A DNA stretch of 6,519 nucleotides from an uncultured Flavobacteriales bacterium. Lineage in GTDB: Bacteria; Bacteroidota; Bacteroidia; Flavobacteriales_D; Sanyastnellaceae. Shown in pieces: positions 1 through 6,519 of the stretch; within the stretch, counting starts at the first letter, position 1, and the number at the start of each line of letters is the position of its first letter. Where the stretch lies: the NCBI GenBank assembly GCA_938003665.1, contig CALKYI010000250.1, forward strand, positions 1-6,519, in the 5' to 3' direction. Below the pieces are notes generated by a model that saw nothing but the letters and a program-made list of their open reading frames with translations, did not search any database and was not told the origin of the DNA. The position numbers and the translations under genes are program-made.

Positions 1-443
1 CCTTCTGCCACAATCAGCCCGATGCTGCCGGACATGAACAATTCAGCCACACCCGCATCTTGGATGCGGAAGTTCACCGTGCCCACATCACCTACTTCCT
101 CACATGCCCAAATGCGTTCTAGCCGCTCGGATTGGAACGGGAAAGCAGTGACCACCTCAACTGCTCCACCGTCGTGGCCCCAGAAAAGGTATTCGCCATC
201 CTGCAAGTCCGACGCGTCGCTGATGCGCACCGGCCCGATGCCTTGGGCATCGAGGTGTTGGTCCCATTCGCTTTCGCGGCCAATGCCCGCTACGTCCTCA
301 GGGTACTGGTCGCGGAAGTAGTGCTGGACATTGCCGAGGTTGATTCCATAGCGCGCGGCAATGTAGTTCGACACAATGGTGCGGTGCGATTCAAAGAGGC
401 GACGTCCGTAGATGAAGTGCTCGGAGATGAATCCTTCACCGAA
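1..443 (-). other. C-terminal module resembling DUF8202, truncated by the window edge
   Basis: Residues about 1101-1247 contain EHFIYGRRLFESHRTIVSNY and YIAARYGINL (336-365), then VAGIGRESEWD, VRISDASDLQDGEYLFWGHD and ERIWACEEVGDVGTVNF. The order 'surface-protein lectin region, IYxRxL, YxAxRYGI(N/T)L, VAGIGRE, LxxGxYLFWGHD' matches a module I remember from Bacteroidota type IX secretion substrates, DUF8202 if memory is correct. Its function is unknown to me. The module continues past position 1. Confidence 0.5.
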
Positions 444-3400
444 GCGATCATCGAAATCCCACCCGTAGCGCACTTCCACGAAATCGGCATCATCGCGTGC
501 ACCGATGTTGGATCCTGGGAACGGCAAACGCGTATCGTTGACAATGGTGTAGAACTGTTGATCCCAATCTGATTGGTCGTAAATCACACCGTAGAACTGT
601 GGCAGCGACGCGTCGACAATCCACAGCGGTGTGGCTTCGGCGTAGTTTCCCTCGTTGTCAATCACCACCGACTGGTAAGAACTTTGATTTTTCCAAGGGT
701 GCAGGATGAACCCGTTGTCGTGCCGTGCACTGGCAATCCATCCGTGGTCATTCCACGCCGTCTCGGCGCCGCGAGCCACACTGAATGCTGAGATGTCCCG
801 CTTCATTTCCACGGCGGGTGCGACAACGCAGTCGTTTTCACCATCGAACTTCAGCGCCGGGTACCCATTGAGGCCATCTTCGGTGGCGAGCGGTGTCGCT
901 TGGTTGTCGTCCTGGTAAGCCGAACTGAAATTACCAGATAGGACATCGCGCCATTCGTGCACGGCCTCGCCGTACCCCACTTCTTCGCCCAATGCTCCAT
1001 AGAGTCCGCGGTCAGCGCGCAACCAGATCGACAAGTCCTCCTCGTTGCCTACGCCACCAGGCCCCCATGGCCCAAAGTCAAGCGGAACGGGGTGGTACAC
1101 CAACAGCAGTGTATCGGAACCGAGGTTGGGAAGCTCAAAACCACCCACTTCAACGGCAATGCCATCGGGCACCACGAGTTCGATTGGACCAAATTCATCG
1201 GGGACCACGGTAACTTCATAGCCGCTCGCATTGGGAACCAAGTTTTCCAAGGTGGCGTTGGTCACAGCAATGTCGTCGGCGGTCAAATCCGCCATCTCGA
1301 TGGCTTCAAGGTTTCTGCGGAAGGCCAATTGTACTTGGGCATCGCCGTAAATCGATGTCTCTCCTGAAACCGGCTCCAAGAAGGCGATGGCCGGGAAGCC
1401 TACGGGCTCGCCGTAGACATCGGTCTCCCACATGCCGCGGCCGTAGGTGCCTGCGCGCAAGCGCTGCGGATCATTGGCTGTGGTGCCCGGGTAGAGTTCC
1501 AGCTCGGTCACACGCACGGTGGCCGGCAGACCGTTGGAGAAATCCTTCCATGTAGAATCTGAATTGCTCCAGTAGTAAACCCCCATGTCTGTTCCGGCGT
1601 AAAGCCCGCCTGCACCGGTGGTGTCATACGCCAAGGTATTGATGGGCAGTGAAGGCAAATCACCTTCCAATTCAGTCCAGTCTTCGCCCATGTCCGTGGA
1701 CTTCCACACCTTGTAATTGAACGAGATGTAGACCGTGCTGTCTTCGCCATAAACCGTCTCGATGGCCAGTACGGGCTGGGCGCTCAAAGGAAGGTTATCC
1801 GACAGGTCATGCCACACCACGCTGTCGACCTCTGCCAAGGCGTTATCGCACCGGAAGAATTTTCGACTCGCCTCGGTGGCATACAAGCGATCCTGCACAT
1901 TGCGGTCGCGGTGCACCACCCGCATCGTATTGGCATCTGTGCCGCCCAGCTCGGAGCTTATTTTTTCCCAAACGATGCTGTCTTTGACAGGGTGCTTCAC
2001 GTTCATGGAGCGCCACACATTCAGCAGCCCGACGTACATGGTTTCAGAATCCTCAGCAGACACGGTGAACGGGGTCGACCAAGCGCCTCCCTCATTGATG
2101 CCAAGGGTGCCGTTTGCGACGATGGTCTGCGACTGGATGCCCGGTCCCGTGCGATAAATACGACCGTATTGTGAGCTGGAGAAGAACCACTCCGGATCGT
2201 TCGGGTCGTAGATGCACTCAAACCCGTCTCCGCCGCTGCCTCGCGACCATTGCACCCCGTTGAAGAGGTAGGTGCCGTTGTCTTGGTAACCGTTCATGGC
2301 ATGGTTGCCGTCGAATGGGCTTTGGCCGATTTTGTAGATCTCGCCGGTCACAATTCCGTGGCTCATATCCTGCCATTGGGTGTTGTCCTCGTAGCGGTAA
2401 ATGCCTCCGTCATTGGCCAGCCAGACCTCATCCGTGTGGGGGTTGGCCACCAAGGCGTGCTGATCCACGTGGAGGTAGCTGTCTTGCACATCGATCCACG
2501 TCGCCCCGGCGTCATCGGAACGCTTCATGCGAATGCCGCCAGCGTATACCCGATCGACCACCAACGGATCGGCTTCCAATGCCAAGTCATACCAAGCCTG
2601 ACCACCGTCGCTGTCGCCTGAGGCACTCCAGCCCAAGATGTTCGGGCTGTCACTCATCTCGACGAAATTCAATCCGGAATCCTCTGATTTGTAAAACGCG
2701 CGGTACTCGTACGTTCCTGCTGACAGCACGTACACGTTTTCCGGAGCTGCCGGAGTTACGGCAATGACCATGCGCGTGCTCGGCACAATCCCGTCGTTGA
2801 TGTACTCCCAGTCTTCACCGGCGTCTTCGGAGCGCCAGAAGCGCCCTTGACCGGTGCAGTAAATGATATCGGGATTGGTGGGGTGCACCGCAATATCTTT
2901 GTAATTCTGGGTGTTGTTCGAGACCTGGTACCACGTGGCTCCGCCGTCCGTCGTTTTGAAAATACCGCTGCTCGTCGCAGCCACGACTTGGTCTGCATTG
3001 GCGGGGTGTACAGCCAAATCACCAACCACGTAACCGCTGATGGCGCTGTTGGCAAACTCCCACGTCAAGCCGCCATCCATGGACTTCATAACCCCCATCC
3101 CCGGGCTGTCCGACGCATCGCGGTCCCCAGTTCCGATGTACACAATTGAAGGGTCTGTTGGAGCAAAACCGATGGCACTGACCCCGAGCGTGGGAAAATC
3201 ATCGGTGTTGGTTTCCCAGTTGGCCCCGCCATCGTACGAGCGCCACAATCCACCGGCTGGAGCCCCTGCGAAGATGATATCGGGGTTGGTGGGATGAAAG
3301 GCCACTGCGTTCATGCGGCCGACACCGCGAATGTTGTCGCGTGTCGTGATGTCATCCAAGGTCGGTCCACACACCTGCCAATTGCCTTCCAGCGATCGAC

Positions 3401-3743
3401 CGGCTTCACGCCATTGTTCAATTTGACGGTGGGCATCGACGGTTTGTTCGCTTGTCAGGGCATGACCTTGATCATCGGTTCGACCGTCCATCAGGTGCAA
3501 CCACCGTTCTACTTGCTTGTAGCCAGACCCCTTGACGCGCTCGCGGCCTTCCCAATGCGTTTCGAACAACGCGCGGATTTCATCGGGTGAAGCATCTTCC
3601 TGTTGCATCAGGACCGACCAATCCGGGTCCTCCGTGGCAGTGGTTTGAGCCAAAGCGAAGAACGGGGTGCTGCAGAGCAAAGCGACAAGTGAAAGGCGAT
3701 GGAAGATCATCATGGTGACAGATTTGGCAGTGTTTCGAGGCAT
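1..3743 (-). CDS. Secreted Asp-box beta-propeller (BNR/sortilin-like) protein with Ig-like and LamG-like domains, 3' end outside window
   Basis: The frame is open from an ATG at 3743, with an in-frame TAA two codons upstream, to position 1: 1247 complete codons and no stop. Residues 1-32 are a signal peptide ending FALA before Gln33. Residues 55-88 (ALFETHWEGRERVKGSGYKQ and following) resemble a segment I recall from the N-terminus of many Bacteroidota secreted BNR proteins. Residues about 120-779 form the propeller region with seven Asp boxes (S/T-x-D-x-G-x-x-W/F) and repeated HPTNPDII-type strands; its length would suit two seven-bladed propellers, as in sortilin or GH74 proteins (inference). 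An Ig-like domain follows (about 784-880), then a LamG/concanavalin-like region opening DLSIWLRAD (about 900-1100), then a module with YIAARYGINL that resembles DUF8202. The protein is probably exported and surface-bound. No catalytic residues can be assigned, so glycosidase activity is not claimed. The missing C-terminus probably carries a type IX secretion sorting domain. Tandem ATGs at 3713 and 3710 are alternative starts. Confidence 0.93.
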   Translation of the reverse strand, partial: MPRNTAKSVTMMIFHRLSLVALLCSTPFFALAQTTATEDPDWSVLMQQEDASPDEIRALFETHWEGRERVKGSGYKQVERWLHLMDGRTDDQGHALTSEQTVDAHRQIEQWREAGRSLEGNWQVCGPTLDDITTRDNIRGVGRMNAVAFHPTNPDIIFAGAPAGGLWRSYDGGANWETNTDDFPTLGVSAIGFAPTDPSIVYIGTGDRDASDSPGMGVMKSMDGGLTWEFANSAISGYVVGDLAVHPANADQVVAATSSGIFKTTDGGATWYQVSNNTQNYKDIAVHPTNPDIIYCTGQGRFWRSEDAGEDWEYINDGIVPSTRMVIAVTPAAPENVYVLSAGTYEYRAFYKSEDSGLNFVEMSDSPNILGWSASGDSDGGQAWYDLALEADPLVVDRVYAGGIRMKRSDDAGATWIDVQDSYLHVDQHALVANPHTDEVWLANDGGIYRYEDNTQWQDMSHGIVTGEIYKIGQSPFDGNHAMNGYQDNGTYLFNGVQWSRGSGGDGFECIYDPNDPEWFFSSSQYGRIYRTGPGIQSQTIVANGTLGINEGGAWSTPFTVSAEDSETMYVGLLNVWRSMNVKHPVKDSIVWEKISSELGGTDANTMRVVHRDRNVQDRLYATEASRKFFRCDNALAEVDSVVWHDLSDNLPLSAQPVLAIETVYGEDSTVYISFNYKVWKSTDMGEDWTELEGDLPSLPINTLAYDTTGAGGLYAGTDMGVYYWSNSDSTWKDFSNGLPATVRVTELELYPGTTANDPQRLRAGTYGRGMWETDVYGEPVGFPAIAFLEPVSGETSIYGDAQVQLAFRRNLEAIEMADLTADDIAVTNATLENLVPNASGYEVTVVPDEFGPIELVVPDGIAVEVGGFELPNLGSDTLLLVYHPVPLDFGPWGPGGVGNEEDLSIWLRADRGLYGALGEEVGYGEAVHEWRDVLSGNFSSAYQDDNQATPLATEDGLNGYPALKFDGENDCVVAPAVEMKRDISAFSVARGAETAWNDHGWIASARHDNGFILHPWKNQSSYQSVVIDNEGNYAEATPLWIVDASLPQFYGVIYDQSDWDQQFYTIVNDTRLPFPGSNIGARDDADFVEVRYGWDFDDRFGEGFISEHFIYGRRLFESHRTIVSNYIAARYGINLGNVQHYFRDQYPEDVAGIGRESEWDQHLDAQGIGPVRISDASDLQDGEYLFWGHDGGAVEVVTAFPFQSERLERIWACEEVGDVGTVNFRIQDAGVAELFMSGSIGLIVAE
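444..1046 (-). other. LamG/concanavalin A-like region of the propeller protein
   Basis: Residues about 900-1100 start with DLSIWLRADRGL, which I associate with the opening of concanavalin A-like (LamG-type) lectin/glucanase folds in Bacteroidota and planctomycete surface proteins. The pattern VHEWRDVLSG, then YPALKFDGENDCV, then 'ISAFSVAR' fits the first strands of such a sandwich. The likely role is carbohydrate or surface binding; no ligand can be deduced. Confidence 0.6.
1104..1394 (-). other. Bacterial Ig-like domain of the propeller protein
   Basis: Residues about 784-880 begin PAIAFLEPVSGETSIYGDAQ and contain the pattern 'MADLTADDIAVTNATLENLV' followed by 'GYEVTVVP'. This resembles the bacterial Ig-like domains in which a hydrophobic-x-D-hydrophobic-T/S-x-x-D motif precedes alternating beta strands. 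It probably acts as a spacer between the propeller and the C-terminal modules. The assignment rests on motif resemblance only, and the exact Pfam family is uncertain. Confidence 0.6.
2863..2885. repeat. Copy 1 of a 23-nt intragenic direct repeat
   Basis: This stretch matches 3274-3296 with two mismatches (atgatatcgg at the start, ggtgggg/ggtggga near the end). On the coding (minus) strand both copies encode HPTNPDII, the strand that precedes an Asp box. The repeat therefore reflects recently related or constrained propeller blades, not a mobile element. Confidence 0.8.
3274..3296. repeat. Copy 2 of the 23-nt intragenic direct repeat
   Basis: This is the partner of the copy at 2863-2885, 21 of 23 bases identical and in the same orientation. 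It encodes the HPTNPDII strand of the first Asp-box blade. Confidence 0.8.
3648..3743 (-). other. Signal peptide of the propeller protein
   Basis: Residues 1-32 contain a basic n-region (Arg3, Lys7, His15, Arg16), a hydrophobic core (LSLVALLCSTPFFALA, residues 17-32) and an Ala-x-Ala site (ALA, before Gln33) for signal peptidase I. Starting at the internal ATG at 3713 gives a more usual 22-residue signal peptide; both starts leave the same mature protein. Cys24 is preceded by Ala-Leu-Leu, which is a poor lipobox, so a lipoprotein is unlikely. Confidence 0.85.
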
Positions 3744-3890
3744 AAGTTAGGGGTTGGAGGCAAAAGGGTGTGACAGAGCGGCGCACAGGATTCCGCAAAA
3801 AGCGACTCAACGGGTCAGAATGGCAGAATTTTGAACGCGAATGGCGCTTGGCGTGAACCTTGTTGAACACAAGCAAACAAATCGAAAACC
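3744..3890. promoter_or_regulatory. Divergent intergenic region between the propeller gene and htpG
   Basis: The 147 bases between the two divergent starts must carry both promoters unless a start is mis-called. I find no convincing Bacteroidota promoter (TTG near -33, TAnnTTTG near -7) on either strand, and no CIRCE operator (TTAGCACTC-N9-GAGTGCTAA). The 20 bases before the htpG ATG are A-rich (AAGCAAACAAATCGAAAACC), consistent with Bacteroidota initiation without a Shine-Dalgarno sequence. TGGCG occurs twice as a short direct repeat at 3842-3853. Confidence 0.6.
3859..3873. repeat. Small inverted repeat upstream of htpG
   Basis: CTTGT-TGAAC-ACAAG has perfect 5-base arms around a 5-base spacer and ends 17 bases before the htpG ATG. 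It could be an operator half-site pair or a weak 5' UTR hairpin. Arms this short can arise by chance, so function is only a possibility. Confidence 0.35.
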
Positions 3891-5789
3891 ATGGCAACTG
3901 GAAACATCAATGTCCAAACGGAAAACATTTTTCCAATCATCAAGAAATTCCTGTACAGCGATCACGAGATCTTCCTGAGGGAATTGGTATCGAACGCTGT
4001 CGATGCAACGCAAAAGCGCAACACATTGGCCAAATTGGGCGAAGTACCTGCTGTGGAGGGAACCACCTCCATCGAAGTCATCCGCGATGAAGCAGCCAAA
4101 ACGCTAACCATTCGAGACCGAGGAATTGGTATGACCGAGGAAGAGGTGAACAAGTACATCAACCAAATTGCCTTCTCTGGCGCAACGGAATTCCTCGATA
4201 AGTACCAAGGCGAGGAAGCCAAAACGGCCATTATCGGTCACTTCGGATTGGGCTTCTACTCGGCCTTCATGGTGGCGAAGCAAGTGGACATCGTCACGTG
4301 GAGCCAACGCGAAGACGCCACCCCGGTCAAGTGGAGCTGCGACGGGTCTCCCGAGTACTCCATCGAGGCTACCGACAAGTCGGAACGCGGTACGGACATC
4401 GTTTTGCACATCGCTGACGACAGCACAGAATTTCTCGAAGACGCGCGCATCCAAGGCATCCTGACGAAGTACTGCAAGTTCATGCCGGTGGAGATCATCC
4501 ATGGCACCAAGTCCGAGTGGAATGACGACCCTTCCGGCGAAAAGGACGAAAACGGTAACGTCAAAAAGATTGAATCCACGGTCCCGCGCGTGGTCAACGC
4601 CACCACCCCCTTGTGGAGCAAGGCACCAGCGGACTTGAAGGACGAGGATTACGCCGAGTTCTACAAGGACTTGTACCCGATGAACTTCGAGGATCCGCTG
4701 TTTCACATTCACTTGAATGTGGACTTTCCCTTCAACCTCACGGGCATTTTGTATTTCCCTCAACTCAAGAAGGAAATGGAATTGCGTCGGGACAAAATTC
4801 ACCTGTATTCCAACCAGGTGTTCATCACGGATAACGTGGAGAACATCGTTCCCGATTTCCTCACACTGCTGCATGGTGTGATTGACTCCCCGGACATACC
4901 CCTGAACGTTTCGCGCTCCTACTTGCAGGAGGACGCAAACGTCAAGAAAATCAGCGGCCACATCTCGAAGAAGGTCTCAGACAAGCTGAACTCCATGTTC
5001 AAAAAAGACCGGGAGTCGTTTGCCGCTCAGTGGGATGACCTGCGCATCTTCATTGAGTACGGCATGTTGACCGACGAAAAGTTCATGGAACGCGCCAAAA
5101 AATTCATGCTCTTCAAAGACACAACCGGCGCGTGCATGACGTACGAAGAGTTGATCGAAGCCGTGGGCGAAACCCAAAAGGACAAAAACGGCAAAGTCGT
5201 CCTGCCCTACACCGCCGATGCAACCAATCAACACGGCTTCATTGCCCCGGCATTGGAGCGCGGATACAAGGTGCTCATGATGGAAGGCCCACTGGCTTCC
5301 CACATGGTCCAAAAGCTGGAAGAGGCCTACCCTGACGTGCAATTCAAGCGCGTCGACTCCGACGTCATTGACAACCTCATCGAAACGGAAGAGGCAGCGA
5401 CGAGCGCTTTGGACGAGAAACAAGAAGAAGAAGTCAAGCCCGTCATCGAAAGCGCCTTCCCAGGCGAATCGTACAAGGTGAAATTTGTAGCGATGGCCCC
5501 CACTGCAGCCCCTCTGACCATCACCCGTTCGGAGTTCATGCGCCGCATGAAGGAGCAGCAAGCCGTCGGCGGAGGCGGGTTCCAGATGTTCGGCAACCTG
5601 CCCGATAGCTACGACGTCGCTGTCAATGCCAACCACCCGCTGGTCCAGAAGATTTTGGCTGAAAAAGACGAAGCAACGCGGAAAGCCATGGCCAAAAAGG
5701 CCGGTGACCTCGCGCGCTTGTCGCAGGGCTTGTTAGAAGGCGAAGAACTCACCACCTTCATCGAGAAGGGATACGCCGAACTCGCGTGA
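3891..5789 (+). CDS. htpG: Molecular chaperone HtpG (bacterial Hsp90)
   Basis: This is a complete 632-residue, ATP-dependent cytosolic dimeric chaperone that remodels client proteins, usually after DnaK. The N-terminal GHKL ATPase domain (about 1-230) shows ELVSNAVDA with the catalytic Glu31 and Mg-binding Asn35, DRGIGMT (76-82), the lid/glycine loop GHFGLGFYSAF (116-126) and GTDIVLHI (167-174). A short charged linker (about 207-230) leads to the middle domain, which has LNVSRSYLQ (338-346) with the conserved ATP-sensing Arg342. The C-terminal dimerisation domain (about 510-632) ends in VNANHPLVQKILAEKDE and a leucine-rich tail. Length is normal for bacterial HtpG. The start MATGNINVQTENIFPIIKKF aligns with the N-terminus I remember for Bacteroides-type HtpG, so the ATG at 3891 is well supported. 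DRGIG in place of the usual DNGIG and ELVSNAVDA in place of ELISNASDA appear to be lineage features. It is the first gene of a unit with the downstream J-domain gene. Confidence 0.98.
   Translation: MATGNINVQTENIFPIIKKFLYSDHEIFLRELVSNAVDATQKRNTLAKLGEVPAVEGTTSIEVIRDEAAKTLTIRDRGIGMTEEEVNKYINQIAFSGATEFLDKYQGEEAKTAIIGHFGLGFYSAFMVAKQVDIVTWSQREDATPVKWSCDGSPEYSIEATDKSERGTDIVLHIADDSTEFLEDARIQGILTKYCKFMPVEIIHGTKSEWNDDPSGEKDENGNVKKIESTVPRVVNATTPLWSKAPADLKDEDYAEFYKDLYPMNFEDPLFHIHLNVDFPFNLTGILYFPQLKKEMELRRDKIHLYSNQVFITDNVENIVPDFLTLLHGVIDSPDIPLNVSRSYLQEDANVKKISGHISKKVSDKLNSMFKKDRESFAAQWDDLRIFIEYGMLTDEKFMERAKKFMLFKDTTGACMTYEELIEAVGETQKDKNGKVVLPYTADATNQHGFIAPALERGYKVLMMEGPLASHMVQKLEEAYPDVQFKRVDSDVIDNLIETEEAATSALDEKQEEEVKPVIESAFPGESYKVKFVAMAPTAAPLTITRSEFMRRMKEQQAVGGGGFQMFGNLPDSYDVAVNANHPLVQKILAEKDEATRKAMAKKAGDLARLSQGLLEGEELTTFIEKGYAELA
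5786..5789 (+). promoter_or_regulatory. GTGA stop-start overlap coupling htpG to the J-domain gene
   Basis: The TGA stop of htpG (5787-5789) overlaps the GTG start of the next gene (5786-5788). Such 4-base overlaps usually let a terminating ribosome restart on the downstream gene. The only purine-rich, Shine-Dalgarno-like stretch nearby (GAGAAGGG, 5763-5770) lies 15 bases before the GTG, further than usual, so coupling is the likelier route. No terminator separates the genes. Confidence 0.75.
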
Positions 5790-6517
5790 GCCGGTACGGT
5801 GCATGGATTGGAGGTGCCATCGGTTGGGCTTTAGGTGGCCCAATCGGTGGCATCTTGGGTTATACGTTCGGCAAGATGTTCTCGGACACGAGCCTGTCCG
5901 TTGAGGGTACGGCACACTCCACACGTTCCCAAACGCGTCCGGGAGATTTCAGCCTTGCGTTGCTCGTGCTCAGCGCGGCCGTGATGAAAGCCGACGACCG
6001 GGTGCTCAAATCCGAGCTCGACTTCGTCAAAGAATTCTTGAAGAAGAATTTCGGACCCCGGCAAGCGGATCAATTGACCTTGATGCTTCGGGACGTCCTG
6101 AAGCAACCCATCAACACCCAAGAGGTCGCGGACCAGATCCGACGGCACATGGACGTCGCCAAGCGGCGGCTCCTCATTCAGTACCTCTACGGCATCGCCA
6201 AATCAGACGGCCAAATCCACACCAATGAAATCACCGTCATTCGCCAGATTGCCGGGTGGATGGCCATTTCAGCGGCTGACTTGGCCAGCATCGAGGAACT
6301 CTTCAACGCAGGTTCACCTGACCCCTATAAGGTCCTAGAAATCAGTCCGTCCGCGACCGATTCTGAAGTAAAGAAAGCCTACCGAAAACTCGCCGTAAAG
6401 TTTCATCCGGACAAAGTGTTGGACTTGGGTGAGGCGCATAAGAAGCAAGCCCGCGAGCGTTTTGACGCCATCCAAGCGGCGTACGAACAAATCAAATCAG
6501 ACCGCGGTTTCAAGTAA
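5786..6517 (+). CDS. Membrane-anchored TerB/J-domain co-chaperone, DjlA-like
   Basis: This is a complete 243-residue protein. Residues 5-28 form a glycine-rich hydrophobic segment (GAWIGGAIGWALGGPIGGIL) with repeated GxxxG spacing, likely a single membrane anchor. Residues about 52-173 are a helical TerB-like region: SLALLVLSAAVMKADDRVLK, then LLIQYLYGIAKSDGQIHTNE with the acidic AKSDG motif typical of that family. Residues 179-243 are a J domain beginning DPYKVLEISPSATDSEVKKA and carrying the essential HPD at 207-209 (KFHPDK). The order anchor-TerB-J matches DjlA, which faces the cytoplasm and stimulates DnaK ATPase. The GTG start is preferred because the next in-frame Met (residue 31) would remove the anchor. 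It follows htpG with a 4-base overlap, so co-expression is expected. I leave the symbol empty because Bacteroidota homologues are usually named only as TerB or DnaJ-domain proteins. Confidence 0.92.
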   Translation: MSRYGAWIGGAIGWALGGPIGGILGYTFGKMFSDTSLSVEGTAHSTRSQTRPGDFSLALLVLSAAVMKADDRVLKSELDFVKEFLKKNFGPRQADQLTLMLRDVLKQPINTQEVADQIRRHMDVAKRRLLIQYLYGIAKSDGQIHTNEITVIRQIAGWMAISAADLASIEELFNAGSPDPYKVLEISPSATDSEVKKAYRKLAVKFHPDKVLDLGEAHKKQARERFDAIQAAYEQIKSDRGFK

Positions 6518-6519
6518 AA

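Larger units (their letters stand above)
1407..3386 (-). other. Beta-propeller region with seven Asp boxes
   Basis: Seven copies of the Asp-box motif are visible: SYDGGANW (3216-3239), SMDGGLTW (3060-3083), TTDGGATW (2931-2954), SEDAGEDW (2808-2831), SEDSGLNF (2664-2687), SDDAGATW (2496-2519) and STDMGEDW (1677-1700). Several are preceded by a strand of the type HPTNPDII or HPANADQV plus a GxF/GxW segment, which is the usual blade pattern in sortilin-like and GH74-like propellers. The first six boxes lie within about 250 residues. The seventh follows a gap of 265 residues, where blades must be degenerate or of another type. Blade count is inferred from length and motifs, not shown. Confidence 0.85.

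Noticed and set aside
2250..2621. Plus-strand open frames between 1 and 3600, such as the 123-codon one here
   Set aside because: The minus strand carries one continuous frame with coherent domains across this whole stretch, so the plus-strand frames are shadows.
3670..3675. Cys24 of the propeller protein as a lipoprotein attachment site
   Set aside because: The residues before it are Ala-Leu-Leu, with Leu at -1 where Gly, Ala or Ser is needed; the ALA-Gln site downstream explains the signal peptide better.
3826..3833. GAATTTTG as a possible -7 element (consensus TAnnTTTG) of the htpG promoter
   Set aside because: The first base does not match, and no TTG is found at the expected distance upstream, so the match is not better than chance.
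3580..3897. A 105-codon minus-strand frame across the divergent intergenic region
   Set aside because: It overlaps the signal-peptide region of the propeller gene in another frame and the htpG start, and its translation has no secretory or domain character.
4104..4961. A 285-codon open frame on the minus strand inside htpG
   Set aside because: It lies wholly antisense to a clear HtpG, its translation is a low-complexity Val/Leu/Arg/Asp mixture with no recognisable domain, and such long antisense frames follow from codon bias in GC-rich genes.
4977..5636. A 219-codon open frame on the minus strand in the 3' half of htpG
   Set aside because: It is the same antisense shadow effect, with a Phe/His/Val-rich translation and no family resemblance.

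Overview
The window most likely comes from a member of the Bacteroidota. Its HtpG has the version of the Hsp90 ATPase motifs that I associate with that phylum (ELVSNAVDAT, DRGIGMT, LNVSRSYLQ). A secreted multidomain beta-propeller protein of a typical Bacteroidota kind lies beside it. Base composition is moderately GC-rich by eye. Clear Shine-Dalgarno sequences are absent, and the A-rich leader before htpG fits initiation in this phylum. I cannot name a genus.

Positions 1-3743, minus strand: one very large gene whose 3' end lies beyond the left edge of the window. Its 1247 complete codons are open without a break. They encode a signal peptide, a conserved N-terminal helical segment, a long Asp-box (BNR/sortilin-like) beta-propeller region, an Ig-like domain, a LamG/concanavalin-like region and the start of a further C-terminal module. 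It is probably an exported or surface protein. The anchoring or type IX secretion signal expected at the C-terminus is not in the window.

Positions 3744-3890: a 147-bp divergent intergenic region. It should hold the promoters of both the propeller gene and htpG. I see a small inverted repeat but no CIRCE heat-shock operator.

Positions 3891-6517, plus strand: a two-gene chaperone unit. htpG (Hsp90, complete, 632 codons) ends in a GTGA overlap with a membrane-anchored TerB/J-domain protein of DjlA type (243 codons, complete). The overlap implies translational coupling. A J-domain protein normally stimulates DnaK (Hsp70), and bacterial Hsp90 works downstream of DnaK, so the pairing makes functional sense. 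The two sides of the window look functionally unrelated. I find no RNA gene, CRISPR array, insertion sequence or phage gene, and no convincing new system; the htpG/J-protein coupling is the most interesting point.
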